A DNA stretch of 18,732 bases from assembly GCA_023391285.1 (NCBI GenBank), contig JAEWBF010000115.1, forward strand, positions 1 through 18,732. The letters run 5' to 3'. Position numbers and translations under genes: made by a program. Positions 6,544 through 15,287 of the stretch are shown here, piece by piece. The stretch is from Verrucomicrobiota bacterium. Lineage in GTDB: Bacteria; Verrucomicrobiota; Verrucomicrobiia; Opitutales; Opitutaceae. Each line of letters opens with the position of its first letter. Position 1 is the stretch's first letter. The notes below the pieces were generated by a model. It did no database searches, was not told the origin of the DNA, and worked only from the letters and a program-made list of their open reading frames with translations.

Positions 6544-8001
6544 TTACAGGAGGCGGCCGGGTTTGTAGTCGGGGGCGCCTTTGTGCTTTTTCGCGAGGGG
6601 TTTCACCTCGTCGAGGAAGGCATCGACTTGATGCGGGGCGGCGCCGACGAAACGGGCGTTTTCGGCGAGGATTGCTTGAAGGGCTTTTTTGCCGAGGCCG
6701 ATGCGTTTGTCGGCGGCGAGACGCGAGAGAAGGTCGGCGTCGCCTCCGCCGGAGCGGAGGGCTTTGGCGGCGGCGAGCGCGTGTTCCTTGATGGCTTCGT
6801 GGGCGGTTTCGCGACCGGCGCCGCGTTTCACGGCTTCCATGAGGATTGTGGTGGTGGCGAGGAAGGGAAGGTTGCGCTCGTTTTCGGCGGCGATGGCGGC
6901 GGGGAAAACCTCCATTTGGCGAAGGACGGTGAGGAAGGTTTCGAGGAGGCCGTCGATCGCGAAGAAGGCGTCGGGCAGCGCGACGCGGCGGACGACGGAG
7001 CAGGAGACGTCGCCCTCGTTCCACTGGTGGCCGGCGAGGCCGGACGTCATCGTGACGTAGCCGGAGAGGATTGTAGTGAAGCCGCAGATACGCTCGCAAT
7101 TGCGGGCGTTGACCTTGTGCGGCATGGCGGACGAGCCGACCTGGCCGGCTTGGAAGCCCTCGGTGAGAAGCCCGGCGCCGGCCATGAGGCGGAGCGTGGT
7201 CGCAAAACTGGCGGCGGCGGAGGCGAGTTGGTGGAGGGCGGTGACGACCTCGAAGTCCAAGCCGCGCGGATACACTTGTCCGACGGCGATGAGCGAGGCG
7301 CGGAAGCCGAGATGGCGGAGGACGCGCGATTCGAGTTGGTCGACTTTCTCGGCGTTGCCGGCGAGGAGCGTGAGTTGGTCGAGTTGGGTGCCGACGGCGC
7401 CCTTGAGACCGCGGACGGGGTAACGCGAGAGGAGTTCGTCGATGCGCGTGTAGGCGATGAGGAGTTCCTGGCCGAACATCGCCAGGCGCTTGCCGAGCGT
7501 GGTGGGTTGCGCGGGGACGTTGTGCGTGCGGCCCGTGATCATGAGATCGCGATGGGCCTCGGCCTGGCGGGCGAGCGCGAGGAGGGCGGCGGCGGATTTG
7601 AAGTGGACGGTTTTGAGGGCGCGGAAGACCTGGAGCTGTTCGACGTTTTCGGTGAGGTCGCGCGAAGTGAGGCCGAGATGGATGAACTGGCGCTTGGCGA
7701 GGTCGGAGAATTCTTCGATGCGGGCTTTGACGTCGTGAAGGGTGATGCGCTCGCGTTGGTCGATGGAGGTGAGGTCGATGGTGTCTTTGACGCGCTCGTA
7801 GTCTTTGATCGCCTCGGCGGGAATGGGAACGCCGAGGTCGCGCTGGCCCTTCATGACGGCGATCCAGAAATCGCGTTCGAGTTTAACGCGGCCGGTCTGG
7901 GACCAGATGTCCTTCATGGCGGCGGACGCGTAGCGTTCGGCGAGGACGTTGGTGATGGGCGAGGACGCGGGAGGGAGGGAGGCGGCGGTCGAATCGTTCA
8001 C
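6544..8001 (-). CDS. purB: Adenylosuccinate lyase
   Basis: 485-aa cytoplasmic enzyme of the fumarase/aspartase superfamily. It acts twice in purine synthesis: SAICAR to AICAR plus fumarate, and adenylosuccinate to AMP plus fumarate. It shows NVLAERYAS near the N-terminus (18-26), HLGLTSRDLTEN (108-119), TGRTHNVPAQPTTLGKR with the His160 candidate (157-171), and the superfamily signature GSSAMPHKVN (289-298, catalytic-loop Ser). NVLAERYAS and the PKVN-type loop fit the PurB branch rather than argininosuccinate lyase or fumarase. The frame stays open to a TTG at 8079, but its first 26 residues run through a repeat-like stretch. GTG 8001 is therefore preferred, giving MNDSTAASLPPASSPITNVLAERY. 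Neither start has a strong Shine-Dalgarno (GGAG lies before the TTG), so the start is less certain than the identity. It is not clustered with other pur genes. Confidence 0.93.
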   Translation of the reverse strand: MNDSTAASLPPASSPITNVLAERYASAAMKDIWSQTGRVKLERDFWIAVMKGQRDLGVPIPAEAIKDYERVKDTIDLTSIDQRERITLHDVKARIEEFSDLAKRQFIHLGLTSRDLTENVEQLQVFRALKTVHFKSAAALLALARQAEAHRDLMITGRTHNVPAQPTTLGKRLAMFGQELLIAYTRIDELLSRYPVRGLKGAVGTQLDQLTLLAGNAEKVDQLESRVLRHLGFRASLIAVGQVYPRGLDFEVVTALHQLASAAASFATTLRLMAGAGLLTEGFQAGQVGSSAMPHKVNARNCERICGFTTILSGYVTMTSGLAGHQWNEGDVSCSVVRRVALPDAFFAIDGLLETFLTVLRQMEVFPAAIAAENERNLPFLATTTILMEAVKRGAGRETAHEAIKEHALAAAKALRSGGGDADLLSRLAADKRIGLGKKALQAILAENARFVGAAPHQVDAFLDEVKPLAKKHKGAPDYKPGRLL

Positions 8002-8233
8002 GGCAGGCGCGGAGAGATACGAGATCGCGGCGCGGGATGGCGAACGGAAAGTGGGCGTGGGGGAAGATCCAAGGAGCAAGATCCAAGCTCCAGGGAAGTT
8101 TCAAAAATCAAGATGTTGCCGGCGAGGTCGCGGGACGGTGAGGGATTGGAAGTGGGAGGTGCTTGGGGGGAGTGTCATACATTAGATGACACTTTCAGGA
8201 AGGGGGGCGCGGGCTGTTGGCGGGTGGTTGGGT
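8002..8233. other. Upstream region of purB with repeat-like sequence
   Basis: A 232-base gap between the antiporter stop and the purB start. Bases 8064-8095 contain two near-tandem AGATCCAAG units (AAGATCCAAGGAGC, then AAGATCCAAGCTCC). This resembles short dispersed intergenic repeats and argues against coding by the TTG extension of purB. A dyad lies at 8171-8193. Promoter boxes could not be placed. Confidence 0.45.
8171..8193. promoter_or_regulatory. 23-base dyad upstream of purB
   Basis: AGTGTCAT and ATGACACT flank a 7-base AT-rich spacer (ACATTAG). The centre is about 180 bases upstream of the purB start and 52 bases past the antiporter stop. The symmetry and spacing look like a dimeric regulator site. 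On the minus strand no T-run follows, so a terminator for the antiporter gene is less likely. Confidence 0.35.
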
Positions 8234-9289
8234 TTAGCGGAGGGTGAAGAGGAGGCCGACGCCGCCGAAGAAAAGAATCAGGATGGCGAGGGTGTCGTAG
8301 CCGATGCGGAGAACGACGGGGTTCCGGCGTTCGAGGAGGCCGACGAGGAGCGTGCCGGTGAGGATGGTGCCGAGGAGCGCCGAGATCGTTTCGAAGCGGC
8401 CGAGTTCGTTGATGACCGGACCTCCGGAGTAGACGGCGTCGGCGAGGAGCAGGAGGGAGACGTTGACGAAGTTGGTGCCGAGAACCTCGCCGATGGCCAT
8501 CTCGTGCCGGCGGTTGCGGATCGAGGTGCTGATGGAGCTTAGTTCGGGGAGTGAGGTTGCAAAACCGAGCAGGAGAAATCCGACGAGTCCGGTGCCGAGG
8601 CCGGTTTGTTCGGCGAGGGCGTCGCCGGTTTGGGAGAGGCTGTAGCCGGCGACGAGGATCACGGCGGCGGCGATGGCGATGCGGATGAGGAGTCCGGAGA
8701 GTTCCTTCTTGTTGTTTTTGTCGTGCGATGACGGTTGCGACGAGGGCGACGGCTCGGGTGATTTGCGGTCGTGGAGTGTCCATTGGGAGCGGCGACCGTG
8801 GCCGGTCGACAACCAGAAAGCGCCGAGGCTCAGTAGAAAAACGCCGGTCGACCAAGCTCCAATTCCGAGGAACAGGACATCGCCGACGGTGATGGCCACC
8901 GCAACGATGGCGAGAACGAGCATGCACAAGGTGCTTTGCAGCAGGATCGCGGGCTGGGCGACGATGGAGGTGAGGGCGTCGCGGCCGAAGATGGCGTCGG
9001 CGATGGCGAGCAGCACGAGATTGATGGCGGCGCTGCCGAGGAGGTTGTTGGCGGCGAGAGCGGGATTGTCGAAGTAGGAGGCGGTGGCGACGTTGGCGAT
9101 TTCGGGGAGCGACGTGAGGACGCCGAGCATGAGCATGCCGACGACGGCTTGTTCGATGCCGGTGATGTCGGAGATGCGTCCGAGGTAGCGGGAGAGCCGG
9201 GTGCCGGCGAGCCAGACGAACGTGGCCGCGGCGAAGAAGATCGAGAGGTTTACCCAAAGCGGGTAGGACGTGGCATCGACCAGTGGCAT
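8234..9289 (-). CDS. CaCA-family sodium/calcium (cation) antiporter
   Basis: 351-aa inner-membrane protein with the two inverted alpha-repeats that define calcium/cation antiporters. Alpha-1 spans about 51-95 with GVLTSLPEIANV (Glu63) and NNLLGSAAIN. Alpha-2 spans about 237-285 with GFATSLPELSSIS (Glu249) and GEVLGTNFVN. These acidic and GSN/GTN segments form the ion-binding site in the family. Here alpha-1 has GSA where GSN is usual, which could change ion preference. Around 165-197 a hydrophilic loop rich in Ser, Pro, Lys and Asn (SPSSQPSSHDKNNKK) separates the halves, as expected for the cytoplasmic loop. About ten hydrophobic segments are visible. It probably exports Ca2+ or another cation against Na+ or H+. 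ATG 9289 is the only sensible start; no Shine-Dalgarno is seen. It appears monocistronic. Confidence 0.88.
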   Translation of the reverse strand: MPLVDATSYPLWVNLSIFFAAATFVWLAGTRLSRYLGRISDITGIEQAVVGMLMLGVLTSLPEIANVATASYFDNPALAANNLLGSAAINLVLLAIADAIFGRDALTSIVAQPAILLQSTLCMLVLAIVAVAITVGDVLFLGIGAWSTGVFLLSLGAFWLSTGHGRRSQWTLHDRKSPEPSPSSQPSSHDKNNKKELSGLLIRIAIAAAVILVAGYSLSQTGDALAEQTGLGTGLVGFLLLGFATSLPELSSISTSIRNRRHEMAIGEVLGTNFVNVSLLLLADAVYSGGPVINELGRFETISALLGTILTGTLLVGLLERRNPVVLRIGYDTLAILILFFGGVGLLFTLR

Positions 9290-9361
9290 CGCGAGATGGA
9301 CAGGCGATGCGGGGAAGGTTTCCGGGATGGGGAACGGCTCAGGTCGGCGCGGCTATTTTTT

Positions 9362-9390
9362 AACCACGAATGGACGAATGAACACGAAGG
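9362..9390. repeat. Dispersed intergenic repeat, AACCACGAATGGAC type
   Basis: AACCACGAATGGAC followed by GAATGAACACGAAGG. Closely similar low-complexity strings (cacgaatggacacgaatgaacacg) recur between genes in many environmental bacteria. Only one copy lies in this window, so the call rests on that general resemblance. Confidence 0.4.
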
Positions 9391-9406
9391 GCGGTGTGTT
9401 TTCTAG

Positions 9407-9440
9407 TTAACCGCAGAGAGCGCAAAGGGCGCAGAGGAGG
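9407..9440. repeat. Dispersed intergenic repeat, ACCGCAGAGAGCGC type
   Basis: A quasi-periodic string built from GCAGAG/GCAAAGG units (AACCGCAGAGAGCGC, then AAAGGGCGCAGAGGAGG). This resembles another commonly scattered intergenic repeat of environmental genomes. The following bases, 9450-9480, include a CACGAGCGTG mini-palindrome. The whole 9290-9487 gap shows no gene. Confidence 0.4.
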
Positions 9441-9487
9441 GGCGGGGAATTCTACTCGCTCACGCTCGTGGCTATGAACGGAGGTGG

Positions 9488-11485
9488 TTATTCGAGGGGG
9501 AGGCGGCGGACGTCGAAGATATAGACGGAATGAAAGTCGTCGGGGCCGCCGCCGGCGTGGAAGGCGACGGCGGTGCGGTCCTGCATGAATTCGATCCAGC
9601 GTGGGTGGAGGGTGACTTTGCGGCGCTCGTTGCGGGAGATGCAGACGTAGGCGGCGTCGAGTTCGCGGAGGAGCGTGAGGTCGGCTTGTTCGTAGATGCG
9701 GCGGATTTGGGCTTCGCGGGCGTCCTGACGATAGGGATTCGAGTCGGCGTAGATGCCGGCGAGGGTGGGGAGGCCGGCGAGTGGAGTGACGAAATGGATG
9801 AGGTTGTAAGGGGCGGTGACGACGAGTTCGTCGGGGCGGTTGATGCTTTGGAGCCAGCGGGCGGCGGCGCGGCCGTTGGGCTCGAAGAGCAGGATCTTGC
9901 CGTGCGATTGAGCGAGGACGTTGCGGTAGAAGCCGTAGGCGTGAGGCGCGATGCAGAGGACGGCGAAGAACCACCAGAAGGCGAGGGAGAGCGGGGCGAG
10001 GCGCGTGTGGATCCAGCGCGCGGCGCCGAGTGTGATGACGAGGGAGAGGCCGAGGTTGAGGAAAAGGACGAACTTGTTGCTGTCGCCCCAGGAGAAACTG
10101 TAGCGGTAGAAATTGATCACGGCGAAGATCGCGAGGCAGACGGCGAAATACCAACGCCAGCGATGAAGGAAGCCGAGAAGCGGTGCGCCGGGATCGGGTT
10201 GGCGCGAAGGGGCGAGCAGGCGCAGCAGGAAGGCCAAGCCTGCGAAGAAGGCGGCCCAGGCGAGGAAGTCGCCGTTGACGAAGAACCAGAAGACGAGGCG
10301 GCGGAGATAGCGCGGGAAGAGCGTGTATTCGTCCAGCGGGAGGGAGGCGGTGGCATCCCAGGAGGAATAAGCAGGGTGAGTCGGCGGACCGTAGGCTTGG
10401 AGATAGAGAAGTTGCAGCAGGCCGAGGGCGAAGAATGGGACCCAGGCGCGCCATTGGGAGAAGAGCCAGAGGCGATGGCGCCAGAGGGTGGGAAGCATGC
10501 ACGCGGAGAGCACGGCGAACGCGACGATATGCGCGAGCGGGAGAAGACAGATGACGATGAAGGCGTGAAGGGTGTGGGCGGAGGGGGCGTCGGTTTCACG
10601 CGCGTGGAAAATCGCGTGCAGCACGAGCAGCGCGACGGGCATGGTGAAGAGCAGTGCGCGCTGGGGTTCGAAGAGATTGGTGAGCATCGCTTCGAAGTTG
10701 AAGTAGGGGAACCAGAAGAGCCCGTAGTAGAAATCGGATACGTGGAAGAACGGGGGTCGCAGCCAGAGGAAGTGGATGAGGTTGACGAGGGAGGTGTTGA
10801 GAAAAAGGAAGAGCAGGCCGGCGAGCATGATCCAGCGCGGCGGGAGTTGGAGCCAGCGGGTGAAGACGCTCCAGATGGTGCCGACGAGGACGGAGGCGCT
10901 GACGAGGTTCATCAGCCACATGGCGCCGATGCGGGGCGCGCCCATCTGGGCGAGGTGGGCGACGAAGAAGTCGGCAAGGAAATGATATTTCAGCGGATAC
11001 CCGGCCGTATCGAGGTCCATGGGCGGGAAGCTCTCGGCCTCGAGGAAGGCGTTGACAACGGAGAGGTGAAAGGCGGTGTCGACGAAGTTGTAGTTCACCC
11101 AGACGCGATCGTCATCGTCGATGACGATGCCGGTGTAGAAACGCAGGAGAACGAAACCGAGGAAGAAGAGGAAGCAGCCGTTCCACGTGCGGAGCGAGGC
11201 GAGTTGGCGGAGGAGGGCGCGCGGGTTGAAATGTCGTGAGTAGGCGAATCGCGGAGCGAGGAGACCTAGGGCGAGGGCGGGCGCGGCCCAGGCGATGGTC
11301 CAATAGATCCAAGACCAGCCGGCGAGGGCGTGGGCGAGGAAGTTGATCCAGTCGGCGAGGAAGAGCGTGACACCGAGCGAGGCGAGGTAGCCGGGAAAGC
11401 CGGGGAGCGCCGCGAGCAAGGCGATGCGCGGGCGAAGGTGAACGGCGAGCACGCCGAGGAGCACCAGGTAGACGGCAACGAGCAT
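9488..11485 (-). CDS. GT-C-like polytopic membrane protein C (putative glycosyltransferase)
   Basis: 665-aa protein with a dozen or so hydrophobic segments and a soluble C-terminal part (about 560-665). The first large loop carries acidic/His motifs typical of GT-C enzymes that use polyprenyl-phosphate sugars: VIDDDDRVWVNYNFVDTAFH (121-140), then PPMDLDTAGYPLKYHFLADF (154-173). The C-terminal part (LLFEPNGRAAARWLQSI, then APYNLIHFVTPL and AGIYADSNPYRQDAREAQ) looks like the periplasmic sensor-like tail of such enzymes. A longer frame reaches 11767, but those codons overlap gene B and are Arg/Pro/Ser-rich shadow sequence, so ATG 11485 is taken. It starts 32 bases after gene B and is the last gene of the operon. 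The specific family and sugar are unknown; a membrane glycosyltransferase is the best guess, and a non-enzymatic membrane protein remains possible. Confidence 0.75.
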   Translation of the reverse strand: MLVAVYLVLLGVLAVHLRPRIALLAALPGFPGYLASLGVTLFLADWINFLAHALAGWSWIYWTIAWAAPALALGLLAPRFAYSRHFNPRALLRQLASLRTWNGCFLFFLGFVLLRFYTGIVIDDDDRVWVNYNFVDTAFHLSVVNAFLEAESFPPMDLDTAGYPLKYHFLADFFVAHLAQMGAPRIGAMWLMNLVSASVLVGTIWSVFTRWLQLPPRWIMLAGLLFLFLNTSLVNLIHFLWLRPPFFHVSDFYYGLFWFPYFNFEAMLTNLFEPQRALLFTMPVALLVLHAIFHARETDAPSAHTLHAFIVICLLPLAHIVAFAVLSACMLPTLWRHRLWLFSQWRAWVPFFALGLLQLLYLQAYGPPTHPAYSSWDATASLPLDEYTLFPRYLRRLVFWFFVNGDFLAWAAFFAGLAFLLRLLAPSRQPDPGAPLLGFLHRWRWYFAVCLAIFAVINFYRYSFSWGDSNKFVLFLNLGLSLVITLGAARWIHTRLAPLSLAFWWFFAVLCIAPHAYGFYRNVLAQSHGKILLFEPNGRAAARWLQSINRPDELVVTAPYNLIHFVTPLAGLPTLAGIYADSNPYRQDAREAQIRRIYEQADLTLLRELDAAYVCISRNERRKVTLHPRWIEFMQDRTAVAFHAGGGPDDFHSVYIFDVRRLPLE

Positions 11486-11517
11486 GGACGGTCGGGAAGC
11501 GGACGCGCGGATCGAGA

Positions 11518-13140
11518 TCAGCGCGGTGTGACCGAATCGGAATCGCGGCGTGGTTTCCAGACCTGGATGAAATTCCCGCCGAAATACATCGGCATAAAAA
11601 TCCGCTCCGCCGGTTCGTAGTGACGCGCAAGGGTGTCCATATCGCCGAAGACGAGGAAGTCGTCGCTCGTGAGCACGAGATCGTAGGCGCGATCGGCGAT
11701 GAGGTCGCTGGTTTCGCGAGGCATTCGTTCGAAGACATCGCGAATGGCTTGGGCGCCGGGGTCCCATTCGTCGCGCCCGTTCATGGTCGCCATCGGAAGG
11801 AAAAGCGTGAAGCCGCTGTTATGAACGGGGCGCTGGTGGTGGGCGAGGATGTCGGTGACGAAGGAGGAGCTGCCGTAAACGGGATCGGCTTCGACGATGA
11901 GGTCGGTGAGACGTTGGTGAGCAGCGGCGCTGTCTTCGACGGTTTGGACGGTGATGTTGAAGGCGCCGAAGGCGGCAAGGACGACGGTGAAGGCGACGCG
12001 GAGGCCGGGCGTGGCGCGGGACAGGGCGAACGCGGTGGCGAACAGGAGCGGCGGAAAGATCAGGTGGAGATGATAGGTGAAGAGCGCGCCGCCGTTGTGG
12101 CCCATGTAGAAATAGACGATGGCGAAATGGAGGAGGAGGAGCGCGAGGGTGAGGCCGAGCGCGATGGCGCGAGGTTGGCGTTGAGAAAGTTCGCGACGCC
12201 ACGTGTGAATGTGGCGCGGGATGAGAATCGCGGCGCCAGCGAGAAAGAGGAAGTAGGGCCACGCGCGCTCGAAGAGCATCGCGGTGTGCATCGGCGAGAT
12301 GTCGTCACTCGTGTTGATGCCGACGGCGTTGCGCTGCATGACGAAAGTTTCGAGCCAGTAGAGTGGGAAAAAGTGGTCGAGGAGCGCGATCGAGGCGGCG
12401 AGGGTCGCGAAGAACGCGAGAGCGGTGAAGGCGGCGCGGCGGAGCGAATGCGTGAGCGCGAGACCCGCGAGCGTGGGAAGCAGCGCGAGGGCGAAGTAGG
12501 CTTTGCAGTGAAAGGCGAGCAGGGCGCAGGCGAGGCCGACGGCGGAGGATCGCGGCGAGTAGGCGCGCTCCCATGGGATGATGATCGCGAGGAGGAACAG
12601 CAGGAAACCGAGCGCATCGGGGCGCGCGGTGATCATGATGTTTTGGAGGCACATCCAGTAGATCCACGCGGATGAAATCAGTGCGATACCGAGGCCGGAG
12701 CCGAAGCGTCGCATGCGCGTGGCGAGGAGCCAGAGCGAGCCGCCGATGCAGAGAAGATTGAGAAAACGATGGGCGTCGTAGCCGATGCCGAAGAGCGGCT
12801 TCAAGGCGAGGACGACGCCGTGGTAGAGAGGACCGAAGAATTGGGCGGCGCCGGGGAGTTCTTCGGGGCTGTAGGGATTGCGGCCCTGATCGAGGAGGAA
12901 CGTCGTAAACCAGACGGAAGGCTCGTTGATCTCGTGCGGGCCCGGTTGAGAAACGAGCTTCAAGTGCGACAGAGACAGGGCAAGAAGCCAGACGATCGCG
13001 AGCGCGCAGGCGAGGAGATTGGCGCCGGTTTCAACCGCGCGGAGGCTGAGCAGGCGGAATGCGGTGGGGTTACCGGGCGATGGGATGCCGCCGGCAGGAG
13101 GTGAGGAAGAGCTGGAGGGTTGCCACAGCACGGACGTCAC
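11518..13140 (-). CDS. GT-C-like polytopic membrane protein B (putative glycosyltransferase)
   Basis: 540-aa membrane protein. A Ser/Pro-rich N-terminus (1-30) is followed by a first membrane segment (about 40-60). The first outer loop has acidic residues in HEINEPSVWFTTFLLDQGRNPYSPEELPG (69-97) and the segment AAQFFGPLYHGVVLALKPLF, a layout like GT39/GT87-type GT-C enzymes. About ten more hydrophobic segments follow, then a soluble tail (about 430-540) with VEADPVYGSSSFVTDIL and RAYDLVLTSDDFLVFGDMD. The start is GTG 13140: its GTGA overlaps the TGA of the upstream gene by four bases, implying translational coupling. A second GTG, at 13131, is possible. Much longer open frames upstream are shadows of the neighbouring gene. 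Function is inferred from topology and the loop acidic residues; donor and acceptor are not predictable. Confidence 0.75.
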   Translation of the reverse strand: MTSVLWQPSSSSSPPAGGIPSPGNPTAFRLLSLRAVETGANLLACALAIVWLLALSLSHLKLVSQPGPHEINEPSVWFTTFLLDQGRNPYSPEELPGAAQFFGPLYHGVVLALKPLFGIGYDAHRFLNLLCIGGSLWLLATRMRRFGSGLGIALISSAWIYWMCLQNIMITARPDALGFLLFLLAIIIPWERAYSPRSSAVGLACALLAFHCKAYFALALLPTLAGLALTHSLRRAAFTALAFFATLAASIALLDHFFPLYWLETFVMQRNAVGINTSDDISPMHTAMLFERAWPYFLFLAGAAILIPRHIHTWRRELSQRQPRAIALGLTLALLLLHFAIVYFYMGHNGGALFTYHLHLIFPPLLFATAFALSRATPGLRVAFTVVLAAFGAFNITVQTVEDSAAAHQRLTDLIVEADPVYGSSSFVTDILAHHQRPVHNSGFTLFLPMATMNGRDEWDPGAQAIRDVFERMPRETSDLIADRAYDLVLTSDDFLVFGDMDTLARHYEPAERIFMPMYFGGNFIQVWKPRRDSDSVTPR

Positions 13141-15287
13141 CGCGGGAAGAGGAAGCGGCCGAGATCGAAGGCATCGATGGCGGCGTTGCGATCGTCGCTC
13201 CAGATGAGGCGCTGTTGGATGAGAGGAGTGTTGACGGTGGCGAGGGTGCGTTTGACGCGGCCGTTGTCTTCCTCGGCGGGGAACCAACGCGTGACGGACT
13301 CGAGTGATTCCCGAGAGGCAACGACGACGTATTCGGTGCGAGCGGGGTCCCAATCGCGAGCTTCGGCGGAATCGGAAATTTCGGTGACGACTCCGAGCGA
13401 ACTGCGGCCGAGCGTGCGCGCGGTGGCTTCGATGACGGGGAAAAGATCGGAGTAGCGAGTGGAGGCGTGGATGACGAGGAGGCCGCGTTTGGCGGCGAGG
13501 CGGCGGAGATAGATCGTGATGGCCTCGCGGGTGAGGAGGTGGGAGGGCACGCCGTCGCCGGTGAAGGCGTCGATGACGATGACGTCGTAGTCGCTCTGAG
13601 ATTCCTCGAGGGCTTTGCGCCCGTCGCGGAGGATGAGGTTGGTCTTGCCGGCGGCTTCGGCGACGAAGGTGAAGTTTTCGCGGGCGATGCGGAGGGCCTT
13701 GGGGTCGATGTCCCAGAAATCGTAGGTGTCGCCAGAACGTGAATACGCGGCGAGCGTGCCCGCGCCGAGGCCGATGACGCCGACGTGGAGAGCGGGGCGT
13801 TGCTCCATGAATTCCTCGAGCACGCGACCGACGCCGGAGCTTTCGGTATAGTAGAGCGTGGGGCGTTTGCGTGAAGCTTCGGTTTCGATGAGCTGGGTTC
13901 CGTGCGTGGTGGTATCGCTGGAGAGGACGACCGAGGTTTCGTCGGTCTTCACCATGACATGCCCGTAGAGATCGCGGTAGTGGCGCACGCGGGCGTCGCC
14001 CGGGGATTCGTCGGCGGCTTGGTGGACTCCGACGGCAACGACTGGCGCGAGCAGGACGCAGGCGGTGACGGCGATGACGCCGGGCTCGCGGGTGCGCATC
14101 AGCCAAATCATGCCGGTGGTGAGCAAGGCGACGGAGATGAGCGGGAATTCGGCGGGGCGCGACAGGAGGGAAGGAATGAAGATGCTCGAGGCGAGGCCGC
14201 CGAGGACGCCGCCGGCGGCGATGACGAGGTAGAAGGTTTCGAAACGTTCGGCGGGACGGAGGCCGTGCAGGAGGGCGTTGCCGAGGAAGCTGCCGCTGGC
14301 GGTGAGCGAGAGGAGCCACCAGGCGCGCGATGCGTCGACGGTCGCGGCGGAAAAACCCTTGGTGACCATGAAACCGGCGAGACTGATCGCGAGCCAGGCG
14401 AGGGTGGTCATGGTCATCCAGCGGCGCCAGCGGCCGGCGAAGACCACCATGAAGCTGAAAAGGTAGGCGCCGAAAGGGCCGATCCACGCGAGCGGGTTGG
14501 AGCCCATTTCGGCGGCGAGGTGATACGTGGCGGCGAGCATGCCCGCGCAGGTGAGGGCGCTGAGCCAGAGCCAGGCAGGAAAACGGGCGAACGGGATTTG
14601 TTCGGCGGCGGGGCCGGAAGCGGAGGCGCCGAAGGAAGTTTTGCGAACGATGTAAGCGGCGGCGGCGAGGAGGCCGGCGACGACGATGAGAAAGCCGTGC
14701 CAGAAGAAGGTTTGTTCGGAGAGACGGAGCTGGGTCTCGATGGCAAACGGATAGAGAAGGAGGGCGAAGAGACTGCCGGTGTTGGAGATCGCGTAGAGAT
14801 AGTAGGGCACCTCTTCGCCGCGCCGTCGCAGCCATCCATGCAGGAGGGGCGACGTGCTGAAGAGCAGGACCATGGCGGGGAGACATGCGATCGAGAGACG
14901 CCACACGACGCGGGCGATGCTGGCGGAGCCGTCGGCTTCGGCGGACGGAAGATGGAACGTGGCGGAGGCGACGAGACCGAGCGTCGTGACGGCGACGGCT
15001 TGGAACGTGGCGCTGCGGCGAATGAGCCACGCAGCCCAGGCGTAGCCGAGCAGCAGGGAAAGTTGGAAGAATACCATGCAACCGAGCCAGGTGCCGGAGG
15101 TGCCCCCGTAGATGGGCAGCAGCTGCTTGCCCATGAGCGGTTGGATGATGAACGCGAGGAAAGCGGCGAGCGGAACGGCGGCGAAAACGAGGGGCGGGAG
15201 AGCGCGAAGGAGGATCTCGGAAAGTTTGGCGGAAGCGGGCATGGAGGGCGAAATGCTCCTTCGGTCGTTCAGGGAGAGTGTGTTCAT
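13137..15287 (-). CDS. Fused membrane (MFS-like) / spermidine synthase-like protein
   Basis: 716-aa two-part protein. Residues 1-425 are polytopic membrane sequence with the hallmarks of the fused MFS/spermidine synthase family: FIIQPLMGKQLLPIYGGTSGTW (46-67), STSPLLHGWL (144-153) and VPYYLYAISNTGSLFALLLYPF (160-181). Residues 430-716 are a spermidine-synthase-like Rossmann domain: HYRDLYGHVMV, TTTHGTQ, the SAM-type loop GVIGLGAGTLAAY (503-515), acidic DID (526-528), RDGRKAL, and DAFTGDGVPSHLLT (573-586). The classical spermidine synthase DSSDP loop is replaced by DAFTGDG, so aminopropyl transfer to putrescine should not be assumed. ATG 15287 forms ATGA with the stop of the radical SAM gene; a later Met at 15242 is the alternative. 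Its stop forms GTGA with gene B. The membrane half may carry or present the substrate acted on by the soluble half. Confidence 0.88.
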   Translation of the reverse strand: MNTLSLNDRRSISPSMPASAKLSEILLRALPPLVFAAVPLAAFLAFIIQPLMGKQLLPIYGGTSGTWLGCMVFFQLSLLLGYAWAAWLIRRSATFQAVAVTTLGLVASATFHLPSAEADGSASIARVVWRLSIACLPAMVLLFSTSPLLHGWLRRRGEEVPYYLYAISNTGSLFALLLYPFAIETQLRLSEQTFFWHGFLIVVAGLLAAAAYIVRKTSFGASASGPAAEQIPFARFPAWLWLSALTCAGMLAATYHLAAEMGSNPLAWIGPFGAYLFSFMVVFAGRWRRWMTMTTLAWLAISLAGFMVTKGFSAATVDASRAWWLLSLTASGSFLGNALLHGLRPAERFETFYLVIAAGGVLGGLASSIFIPSLLSRPAEFPLISVALLTTGMIWLMRTREPGVIAVTACVLLAPVVAVGVHQAADESPGDARVRHYRDLYGHVMVKTDETSVVLSSDTTTHGTQLIETEASRKRPTLYYTESSGVGRVLEEFMEQRPALHVGVIGLGAGTLAAYSRSGDTYDFWDIDPKALRIARENFTFVAEAAGKTNLILRDGRKALEESQSDYDVIVIDAFTGDGVPSHLLTREAITIYLRRLAAKRGLLVIHASTRYSDLFPVIEATARTLGRSSLGVVTEISDSAEARDWDPARTEYVVVASRESLESVTRWFPAEEDNGRVKRTLATVNTPLIQQRLIWSDDRNAAIDAFDLGRFLFPR

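Noticed and set aside
9290..9487. Possible small gene in the gap after the GT-C operon
   Set aside because: Frames here are short and built from repeat-like sequence with no start-site support.
11518..15081. A single 1187-codon minus-strand protein
   Set aside because: Only the part after GTG 13140 is protein-like. The rest is Arg/Pro/His-rich shadow of the fused membrane/spermidine-synthase gene in another frame.
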